Below are positions 1 through 4,895 of a stretch of 6,230 nt of DNA, one piece after another (within the stretch, counting starts at the first letter, position 1; the number at the start of each line of letters is the position of its first letter). Position numbers and translations under genes: made by a program. The notes under the pieces were generated by a model. The model had not been told where the DNA came from and made no database searches. It worked only from the letters and a program-made list of their open reading frames with translations. This stretch comes from JBBKWG01 sp037968835 (GTDB lineage Bacteria; Pseudomonadota; Alphaproteobacteria; Rhodobacterales; Rhodobacteraceae). The stretch is from NCBI GenBank assembly GCA_037968835.1, contig JBBKWG010000072.1, positions 1 through 6,230 on the forward strand. The letters run 5' to 3'.

Positions 1-4
1 TTTT

Positions 5-79
5 TGGCTCCGGCGGTAGGGATCGAACCTACGACCAATTGATTAACAGTCAACTGCTCTACCGCTGAGCTACGCCGGA
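5..79 (-). tRNA. tRNA-Asn, anticodon GTT
   Basis: Read on the minus strand this is a 75-nt cloverleaf. The acceptor stem TCCGGCG pairs perfectly with CGCCGGA, followed by discriminator G and an encoded CCA. The D arm carries the usual AGCTC..GAGC pairing. The anticodon loop is CTGTTAA, giving GTT (Asn), and the T arm contains GGTTCGATCC. The CCA is in the genome, so the nucleotidyltransferase is needed only for repair. The gene lies downstream of the hydrolase gene on the same strand but has its own likely promoter. The window ends 4 bases beyond the CCA, so no terminator can be judged. Confidence 0.97.
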
Positions 80-90
80 ACACTCGGCGC

Positions 91-119
91 GATATAGCAA
101 TGCCTTGCGAGGGCGTCCA
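91..119 (-). promoter_or_regulatory. Candidate sigma70-type promoter of tRNA-Asn
   Basis: On the minus strand TGGACG (114-119) and TATATC (91-96) are separated by 17 bases and match TTGACA/TATAAT at 4 of 6 positions each. A start about 7 bases downstream of the -10 box would fall a few bases before the tRNA 5' end. The -35 box sits in the loop of a small inverted repeat, GAGGGC/GCCCTC (109-114 and 120-125). That repeat could also be a weak terminator for the upstream hydrolase gene, but it has no T tract. Inferred from sequence only. Confidence 0.45.
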
Positions 120-171
120 GCCCTCAGGCGAATAAAAGCGGCGATCACTTCCGTGACTTCCATAAAGCGGA

Positions 172-1065
172 TCACGACAGCCGAAAATCTGCGTCGAAGG
201 TCAGCGTGGGTTCGGCGCGAACCAGATTTCGCTCAATGAGATCAATAAGATGGGCGAGGACGTTGCGCTCGGCGGCGGCAAGCATTGGCTCGGGAATGTC
301 GCGATAGACTGTGCGGGTGATCGCGGGGATGTTGCGCGGCTCCGACGACAGCGCGTTCAGGATCGCGGTTTCGCGGCCGGTGCGGTGGGCAATCAACCAT
401 TCAAGTCGAGCGGCCGGATCGCCAAGAGCGCCGCCATGCGAGGGATGAAATGACTTGTCCGCGTGCCCGAGAAGCATCCGCGAGGTCGCCATGAAGGCAC
501 ACAGATCGCCGTCCGGCGGCGACACCAGCGGCGAGGACCAGTCCATCACGTGATCCCCGCTCAGAACCGCGTCGCCGAGATCGAAGGCAAGGTGACCGGC
601 GAAATGCCCCGGCGTGTGCACGGCGCGCACCGACCAGTTCGGCCCCTCCAGCCGCTCCCCGTCACCAAGGGTCGCGTGCGGGCGAAACCCGGCGTCGACA
701 CCCTCGCCACCGCGAAGCATCCCGCCATCTGCCAACTTGCTCATCACCGCGCGCCGTCCAGCGTCGGGCGGACCGAACGCCAGCACCGTGGCGCCTGTCA
801 CGCGGGCCAGATCGACGCAGAGCGCGCTGTGGTCGCTATGGGCGTGGGTGACGAGAATGTGGCTGATGATCTCGCCGCGTGTCGCGCTCAGCAGGGCGTC
901 GAGGTGCGCCAGGTCACGGGGGCCGGGATCGACAATCGCGACCTCGCCCTCGCCAAGAATGAACGTATTCGTGCCCCAATGCGTCATTGGTCCCGGATTC
1001 GGGGCCAATACAACGCGCAACCCGTCCTTGATGGTTACGCACTGGCCGGGTTCGGGGCGGTTCAT
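172..1065 (-). CDS. MBL-fold metallo-hydrolase, LACTB2-like
   Basis: A 297-residue cytosolic protein (no signal peptide or membrane segment) of the metallo-beta-lactamase fold, closest in layout to the LACTB2/glyoxalase-II-like branch. All expected metal ligands are visible: the HxHxDH motif in THAHSDHS (H74, H76, D78, H79), H154 in TPGHFAGH, D171 in SGDH and H210 in PSHG. This predicts a binuclear zinc hydrolase. Residues about 222-285 look like the helical winged-helix C-terminal domain typical of LACTB2-type proteins. Members include endoribonucleases and thioester or ester hydrolases, so the substrate cannot be named. The ATG start is preceded by a purine-rich stretch (AGAGAAAGAG) that can act as a ribosome-binding site. 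The gene is divergent from the histidine kinase, and the tRNA-Asn gene lies 92 bases downstream on the same strand. The fold and intact active site are seen; the function is inferred only to class level. Confidence 0.9.
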   Translation of the reverse strand: MNRPEPGQCVTIKDGLRVVLAPNPGPMTHWGTNTFILGEGEVAIVDPGPRDLAHLDALLSATRGEIISHILVTHAHSDHSALCVDLARVTGATVLAFGPPDAGRRAVMSKLADGGMLRGGEGVDAGFRPHATLGDGERLEGPNWSVRAVHTPGHFAGHLAFDLGDAVLSGDHVMDWSSPLVSPPDGDLCAFMATSRMLLGHADKSFHPSHGGALGDPAARLEWLIAHRTGRETAILNALSSEPRNIPAITRTVYRDIPEPMLAAAERNVLAHLIDLIERNLVRAEPTLTFDADFRLS

Positions 1066-1085
1066 TCGCTCTTTCTCTCGCTCTT
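1066..1085. repeat. 8-bp direct repeat in divergent intergenic region
   Basis: TCGCTCTT occurs at 1066-1073 and again at 1078-1085, separated by TCTC. On the minus strand this forms the purine-rich leader immediately before the hydrolase ATG, so one use may simply be ribosome binding. The repeats occupy about half of the 41 bases between the two divergent start codons and could also be a binding site. Nothing in the sequence decides between these. Confidence 0.4.
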
Positions 1086-1106
1086 GGCGCCGCTTAGGGT
1101 CATGCC

Positions 1107-2411
1107 ATGATTGGTCGTCTGCTCAAAGTCTATATGCCGAATTCGCTGTTCTGGCGCGCGGTTCTGATCGTGGTGGTTCCGGTTGGCACCATTCTGATCG
1201 TCGTCTCGGTGGTGTTCATCCAGCGCCTTTACGAAGATGTCACGCGGCAGATGTCGACCGTTCTGGCCAACGAGTTGCATCTCGTCCTTAACCTAATCAA
1301 TTCGTCAGAGAATGCCGCGTCAGTCCTGGATGTGGCGCAGCCGCTCGGGATCGGGATAAGTGTCAGGTCCGAGGCCGGAACGGATCGGCGCAACAGCACC
1401 GATTTCTCGGGCCGGGTGGTGATCGCGACATTGCACGAATTGGTCGAGGCGGTGCAGTCCGTCGATCTGGTCAGTCAGTCCAAAAGCGTGCGCATCACGG
1501 TTTCGACGCAGCACGGACTTGTGCTGCTCGAGGTCCCGCGCAGTCGCGTCTCTGCGCGCAATCCGCATCAGTTCCTGGTCGTGCTCGGTTTCACGGCGAC
1601 GCTGATGACGGTGATCGCGCTGATCTATCTGCGCAATCAAATTCGTCCGATCCGCCGGCTGGCAACCGCGGCCGAGGCGTTCGGCAAGGGGCGCAGCGTT
1701 CCTTATCGCCCGTCGGGCGCGTCCGAAGTGCGGGCGGCTGGCGGTGCGTTCCTGGAAATGCGGGACCGGATCGAGCGCCAGATCGAACAGCGCACGATGA
1801 TGCTGTCGGGCGTCAGTCACGATCTCAGAACGCCGCTCACCCGGATGAAACTGGCGCTCAGCATGATGGACGACGACGAAGACACCCGCGCCATGTGCCG
1901 CGACGTTTCGGACATGGAAGGGATGCTGAACACGTTCCTGAATTTCGCTCGCGGCGAGGCGCTGGATGATCCCGAACGCGCCGATCCGGCCGACATTGCG
2001 CGCGCGGCGGTCGACCGGGCAGTGCGCTCGGCATGGTCCGTCGAACTCGGAACGCTCGACGACGGCAGCACCTCGATGCTGCGCCCTGCGGCACTTGGGC
2101 GCGCTCTGGATAATCTGATCGGTAATGCGGTGCGATACGGAAAACGGGCAATCGTCAATCTGCACCTTTCGCCCGATGCGATTACGTTTTCGGTAGAGGA
2201 CGACGGGCCGGGTATTGCCGAGCACGAACGCGCCACCGCACTGAAGCCATTCAGCCGATTAGACAAAGCACGCAATCAGGATGTTGTTTCCGGAGTGGGT
2301 CTGGGGCTGGCAATTGCGTCGGACATTGCGCGCCATCACGGCGGAACGCTTGTGCTTGGTGTCAGCGAAAAGCTTGGCGGATTGAAAGTCGATATCCGCC
2401 TGCCGCGATAA
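1107..2411 (+). CDS. Membrane sensor histidine kinase, EnvZ-like
   Basis: A complete 434-residue class I histidine kinase of the inner membrane. TM1 spans about residues 15-38 and TM2 about 155-176, enclosing a periplasmic sensor region of about 115 residues with no family I recognise. A HAMP linker (about 177-230, with RNQIRPIRRLA) leads to the H box SGVSHDLRTPLTRMK, in which H238 is the predicted phosphorylated histidine. The ATPase domain has the N box (RALDNLIGNAVRYG, N336 and N340), G1 box (DDGPG, 365-369), F box (KPFSRLD) and G2 box (GVGLGLAI, 396-403), so it should be catalytically competent. The layout resembles EnvZ-like kinases common in Rhodobacterales. No response regulator gene lies beside it: the left neighbour is a hydrolase and the right neighbour an H-NS protein on the opposite strand. 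The ATG at 1107 has only a weak AGGG 7 bases upstream. Signal and target are unknown. Confidence 0.93.
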   Translation: MIGRLLKVYMPNSLFWRAVLIVVVPVGTILIVVSVVFIQRLYEDVTRQMSTVLANELHLVLNLINSSENAASVLDVAQPLGIGISVRSEAGTDRRNSTDFSGRVVIATLHELVEAVQSVDLVSQSKSVRITVSTQHGLVLLEVPRSRVSARNPHQFLVVLGFTATLMTVIALIYLRNQIRPIRRLATAAEAFGKGRSVPYRPSGASEVRAAGGAFLEMRDRIERQIEQRTMMLSGVSHDLRTPLTRMKLALSMMDDDEDTRAMCRDVSDMEGMLNTFLNFARGEALDDPERADPADIARAAVDRAVRSAWSVELGTLDDGSTSMLRPAALGRALDNLIGNAVRYGKRAIVNLHLSPDAITFSVEDDGPGIAEHERATALKPFSRLDKARNQDVVSGVGLGLAIASDIARHHGGTLVLGVSEKLGGLKVDIRLPR

Positions 2412-2438
2412 CACACCTGCAATTTTTCCGGAAAGTCA

Positions 2439-2460
2439 GCCGGGCGGCAATTCGCCCGGC
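2439..2460. terminator. GC-rich hairpin between convergent genes
   Basis: A perfect 8-bp inverted repeat, GCCGGGCG / CGCCCGGC, with a 6-base loop (GCAATT) lies between the histidine kinase stop and the H-NS stop, 27 bases after one and 14 after the other. Its symmetry and position suit a shared bidirectional terminator. Neither side has a clean run of T: the plus side continues CAGACGAAATTAAC, and the minus side TGACTTTCCGG. It may therefore be Rho-assisted, or act mainly as an mRNA 3'-end stabiliser. Confidence 0.6.
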
Positions 2461-2474
2461 CAGACGAAATTAAC

Positions 2475-2795
2475 TCAGACGCCCATGCTTTCGGGCTTTG
2501 CACCATTTTCAAGTGCTTCCTTGAACCAGCGCGGCTGACGCCCACGTCCGGACCAGGTATCCTTGGAGTTCGCGGGATTGCGATATTTCGCGGGCGCTTT
2601 CGCCTTCCGCTTCTTTCCGCCGGTTGTGCCGACAATTTCGTCGACCGACATTCCATGTTCCTTTGCAACGGCTTCCAGAGCCTTCAATGCATCGGCACGC
2701 TTGCGGTCCGAGAATTCCGAAATTGCGGTATCCACTTCTTTCCGTAACGCTTTCAATTGATCCAAATTCATCTTGCTCAGTTCTTTACGCGCCAT
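2475..2795 (-). CDS. H-NS family DNA-binding protein, HvrA/Spb-like
   Basis: A 106-residue nucleoid-associated regulator. Residues 1-50 form a charged helical, probably coiled-coil, oligomerisation region (KMNLDQLKALRKEV...). A basic linker follows (GGKKRKAKAPAK, 59-70), then the H-NS C-terminal DNA-binding motif at 71-91. That motif has the conserved YRNPANS and the AT-hook-like core WSGRGRQPRWF, in which RGR inserts into the minor groove of AT-rich DNA. Related Rhodobacter proteins (HvrA, Spb) tune photosynthesis and nitrogen-fixation genes; whether this one does so is not shown here. I chose the ATG at 2795 because GGGAG lies 8 bases upstream and homologues start near this point. An in-frame ATG at 2870 would add 25 residues of atypical composition (RTSNLCAFERHRN...) and has no good ribosome-binding site. 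The gene and its upstream region have lower GC than the neighbours. Confidence 0.9.
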   Translation of the reverse strand: MARKELSKMNLDQLKALRKEVDTAISEFSDRKRADALKALEAVAKEHGMSVDEIVGTTGGKKRKAKAPAKYRNPANSKDTWSGRGRQPRWFKEALENGAKPESMGV

Positions 2796-3020
2796 TTTTC
2801 TCGCTCCCGAATGACTGTCGCCCATTGAATTCCTGTGCCTTTCAAATGCACATAAATTAGAGGTTCGCAAGTTCCGCCTGCATGTTTTCTTGGAATTGGC
2901 GGGATTAATTGCGGTTTATTCAGCTTTAGAGCGACCATTTCCGGACCTCCGCAATTTTTCGGTATCCGGCACTCCCCGGAAATGCGGCCGGGTCACTCGT
3001 AAGAATTGCCGGAAAAAGGC
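2796..3020. other. Low-GC gene-free region upstream of the H-NS gene
   Basis: About 225 bases with no convincing gene. From 2821 to 2940 I count about 42% GC, against well over 60% in the flanking coding sequence; from 2941 onward it is GC-rich again. It contains an inverted repeat, ATTTCCGG (2937-2944) / CCGGAAAT (2976-2983), and a further CCGGAAA at 3009-3015. The H-NS promoter must lie here, reading leftward, but no -35/-10 pair is good enough to name. The AT-rich block is the kind of DNA the H-NS product itself would bind, so autoregulation is plausible but inferred. A run of five T follows the CAT tRNA on the minus strand, just past its CCA (3013-3017). Confidence 0.6.
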
Positions 3021-3097
3021 TGGTAGGCCCGGAGGGACTCGAACCCCCAACCAAAGCGTTATGAGCGCTCTGCTCTAACCAATTGAGCTACAGGCCC
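3021..3097 (-). tRNA. tRNA with CAT anticodon, probably tRNA-Ile2
   Basis: A 77-nt minus-strand cloverleaf with encoded CCA. The acceptor is GGGCCTG against CGGGCCT (first pair G-U), the D arm has AGCTC..GAGC, the anticodon stem is GAGCG/CGCTT with loop CTCATAA, and the T loop is TTCGAGT. The anticodon is CAT. It is not the initiator: the anticodon stem lacks the three G-C pairs typical of tRNA-fMet. Between elongator Met and Ile2 (C34 converted to lysidine by TilS), the C4-G69 and C5-G68 acceptor pairs match those I recall as TilS recognition elements in E. coli tRNA-Ile2, so I favour Ile2. Automatic annotation would often call it tRNA-Met. That it is a tRNA gene is near certain; the amino acid identity is moderately sure. 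Confidence 0.93.
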
Positions 3098-3108
3098 GAC
3101 CTCTGCCC

Positions 3109-3136
3109 GAAATAGCAGACAGGCGCACCCGGTCAA
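3109..3136 (-). promoter_or_regulatory. Candidate promoter of the CAT tRNA
   Basis: On the minus strand TTGACC (3131-3136) is followed after 16 bases by TATTTC (3109-3114). The -35 box matches TTGACA at 5 of 6 positions; the -10 box matches only 3 of 6. Transcription would begin a few bases before the tRNA 5' end at 3097, as expected for a tRNA gene. It lies back to back with the candidate purM promoter without overlapping it. Confidence 0.5.
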
Positions 3137-3151
3137 GAAGGCTTCGCGCCG

Positions 3152-3180
3152 TGGACACCTTCGGAATGATCCGTTATCGC
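3152..3180 (+). promoter_or_regulatory. Candidate promoter of purM-purN-rnd
   Basis: TGGACA (3152-3157) and TATCGC (3175-3180) are 17 bases apart on the plus strand. The -35 box matches at 5 of 6 positions and the -10 box at 3 of 6. It would give a 5' leader of roughly 20-25 bases before the purM ATG, too short for a purine riboswitch, and none is seen. No obvious operator palindrome overlaps it. Confidence 0.35.
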
Positions 3181-3209
3181 AATCGCGAGCCAGAACAGGG
3201 TGCGCGCTG

Positions 3210-4250
3210 ATGACAAAGAACGGTCTGACCTATGCCGAAGCCGGCGTCGATATTGATGCCGGAAACGCGCTTGTCGAACGGATCAAACCAGCCGCCCGGC
3301 GCACGGCGCGCAGCGGCACGATGTCGGGTCTCGGTGGGTTCGGGGCGCTCTTCGATCTGAAGGCGGCCGGGTTCAGCGATCCTATTCTGGTCGCGGCCAC
3401 CGACGGCGTCGGCACCAAGCTGAGGATAGCGATCGACACCGGCGACATTGACGGCGTCGGCATTGATCTGGTCGCGATGTGCGTCAACGATCTGGTCTGT
3501 CAGGGCGCGGAACCGCTTTTCTTTCTCGACTATTTCGCGACCGGCAAACTCGACACCGACGCCGCCGCCCGCGTGATCGAAGGGATCGCGTCGGGCTGCG
3601 CCGCATCGGGCTGTGCGCTGATCGGTGGCGAAACAGCCGAGATGCCGGGAATGTATACGCCCGGCGATTTCGACCTTGCCGGATTTGCCGTGGGCGCGAT
3701 GGAACGCGGTGCAGAGCTTCCAAGCGGCGTTTCCGAGGGAGACATTCTGCTCGGCATCGCATCGGGAGGTGTCCACTCGAACGGCTATTCGCTGGTTCGC
3801 CGCATTGTCGATAAAAGCGGGCTCGAGTGGGGATCGCCTTGTCCGTGGGACGACAGCACGCTTGGCGCGGCGCTTCTGGCTCCGACCCGGCTTTACGTCA
3901 AAGGCGCGCTGGCGGCACTGCACGCGGACGCCGTTCACGCGCTCGCGCATATCACCGGCGGCGGTCTGACAGAGAACCTGCCGCGCGTTCTGCCCGAGGG
4001 CCTCGGTGCCGAAATCGACCTTTCCGCATGGCCGCTGCCGGCGGTCTTCAAGTGGCTGGCGCGCGAAGGCGGGATGGCCGAGGCCGAACTCCTGAAGACC
4101 TTCAACAGCGGTATCGGGATGGTCGCGGTGGTGCCGGAAGCCAAGCTCGCGGACGCGAAAAACGCGTTTGACGGCGACAATCATCAGACCTTCGTCATCG
4201 GGCGCATCGCGAAAGGCGCGGGCGTGCGCTATTCCGGCCAGCTTTTGTGA
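3210..4250 (+). CDS. purM: Phosphoribosylformylglycinamidine cyclo-ligase (AIR synthetase)
   Basis: A 346-residue cytosolic enzyme of de novo purine synthesis that closes the imidazole ring, converting FGAM plus ATP to AIR, ADP and phosphate. It is full length (E. coli PurM is about 345 residues). Family signatures in order: SGLGGFGALFDL (39-50), the nucleotide-binding ATDGVGTKLRIA (63-74), GIDLVAMCVNDLVCQGAEPLFFLDYFATGKL (start 84), LIGGETAEMPGMY (137-149), GIASGGVHSNGYSLVR (182-197), HITGGGLTENLPRVLP (247-262) and FNSGIGMV (298-305). Nothing is missing. The ATG at 3210 has AGGG 9 bases upstream. The stop overlaps the purN start by 4 bases, so the two genes are probably translationally coupled. 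It is the first gene of the plus-strand cluster. Confidence 0.98.
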   Translation: MTKNGLTYAEAGVDIDAGNALVERIKPAARRTARSGTMSGLGGFGALFDLKAAGFSDPILVAATDGVGTKLRIAIDTGDIDGVGIDLVAMCVNDLVCQGAEPLFFLDYFATGKLDTDAAARVIEGIASGCAASGCALIGGETAEMPGMYTPGDFDLAGFAVGAMERGAELPSGVSEGDILLGIASGGVHSNGYSLVRRIVDKSGLEWGSPCPWDDSTLGAALLAPTRLYVKGALAALHADAVHALAHITGGGLTENLPRVLPEGLGAEIDLSAWPLPAVFKWLAREGGMAEAELLKTFNSGIGMVAVVPEAKLADAKNAFDGDNHQTFVIGRIAKGAGVRYSGQLL

Positions 4251-4879
4251 CCAGACGCGTCGCTATTCTTATCTCCGGCGGCGGTTCAAACATGGTGACG
4301 CTGGCGCGCGACATGACCGGCGATCACCCGGCGCGCCCGGTTCTGGTAGTCTCGAACAACCCCGATGCCGCTGGCCTTGGGCGGGCGCACGCACTTGGAA
4401 TCCCGACCGCAGTCGTCGACCACCGCCCATACAAAGGCGACCGTGCGGACTTCGAGACTGCGCTTGGCGAGGTGCTGACAACGGCGCAGCCCGACATCAT
4501 CTGTCTGGCCGGGTTCATGCGTATCCTCACGCCCGCTTTCGTGTCGCTCTGGCAGGGTCGGATGCTCAATATCCATCCCTCGCTTCTGCCGAAGTATCGC
4601 GGGCTCGATACATACGCGCGCGCGCTTGATGCCGGCGACCGCGAAGCCGGTTGCACCGTGCATGAAGTGACCGGCGATCTCGATGACGGTCCCATTCTCG
4701 GTCAGGCGCGCGTGCCGGTTCTTCGACGCGATACGCCCGAAAGCCTGGCCAGACGCGTTCTCGCGTTGGAGCATATGCTTTATCCCGCGGTCCTTCGCAG
4801 ATTCGCTGCGGGCGACCGGACCCCGGTTTACTTGCCCATGCCCGGCGATGCGCCTATCAACGCTGAACCCACTGCTTGA
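4247..4879 (+). CDS. purN: Phosphoribosylglycinamide formyltransferase (GAR transformylase)
   Basis: A 210-residue cytosolic enzyme that transfers the formyl group of 10-formyltetrahydrofolate to GAR, giving FGAR, two steps before the reaction of its neighbour PurM. The N-terminal GAR-binding loop is ILISGGGSNM (7-16). Catalytic residues are in place: N108 and H110 in NIHPSLLPKYRGLDTY, and D146 in VTGDLDDGPI (by alignment with E. coli D144). The folate-site segment is LAGFMRIL (87-94). The start is GTG within the GTGA overlap with the purM stop. The next in-frame ATG is codon 16, which would remove the GAR-binding loop, so GTG must be right. There is no strong ribosome-binding site of its own, consistent with coupling to purM. 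Length matches the family (E. coli 212). Confidence 0.97.
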   Translation: MTRRVAILISGGGSNMVTLARDMTGDHPARPVLVVSNNPDAAGLGRAHALGIPTAVVDHRPYKGDRADFETALGEVLTTAQPDIICLAGFMRILTPAFVSLWQGRMLNIHPSLLPKYRGLDTYARALDAGDREAGCTVHEVTGDLDDGPILGQARVPVLRRDTPESLARRVLALEHMLYPAVLRRFAAGDRTPVYLPMPGDAPINAEPTA

Positions 4880-4895
4880 AAGATCCCGAATTCGA

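Larger units (their letters stand above)
2419..2960. repeat. 10-bp direct repeat flanking the H-NS gene
   Basis: GCAATTTTTC occurs at 2419-2428 (downstream of the H-NS gene) and at 2951-2960 (upstream of it), in the same orientation and about 530 bases apart. Both copies run into CGG-containing sequence. Only the two 10-base copies at the ends are the repeat; the span covers the gene between them. It may be coincidence, a shared binding sequence, or the trace of an old insertion. Confidence 0.35.

Noticed and set aside
109..125. Hairpin GAGGGC/GCCCTC as terminator of the hydrolase gene
   Set aside because: The stem is short, has no T tract and overlaps the likely tRNA-Asn promoter; too weak to list as a terminator.
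463..1110. Plus-strand open frame of 215 codons opposite the hydrolase gene
   Set aside because: The minus-strand frame carries all metallo-beta-lactamase motifs; this one is their complement and has no family features.
1320..2225. 301-codon minus-strand open frame opposite the histidine kinase
   Set aside because: It mirrors intact kinase boxes on the plus strand and shows only Arg/His/Gln-rich low-information sequence.
2796..2870. 25-codon upstream extension of the H-NS gene
   Set aside because: The extra residues are unlike the family, and a good GGGAG ribosome-binding site stands before the ATG at 2795.
2865..2871. GGAACTT on the minus strand as an EcfG-type -35 box for the H-NS gene
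   Set aside because: No CGTT-like -10 element lies at the required distance, so a general stress promoter is not supported.
2890..3078. 62-codon plus-strand open frame in the region upstream of the H-NS gene
   Set aside because: It runs through most of the tRNA gene on the opposite strand and has no ribosome-binding site or similarity I recognise.
3174..4184. 336-codon minus-strand open frame opposite purM
   Set aside because: It is antisense to an unmistakable purM; its translation is arginine-rich with no recognisable domain, as expected for a shadow frame in GC-rich DNA.
4683..4895. 71-codon upstream extension of rnd
   Set aside because: It overlaps purN in another frame, and the family N-terminus begins at the ATG at 4896.
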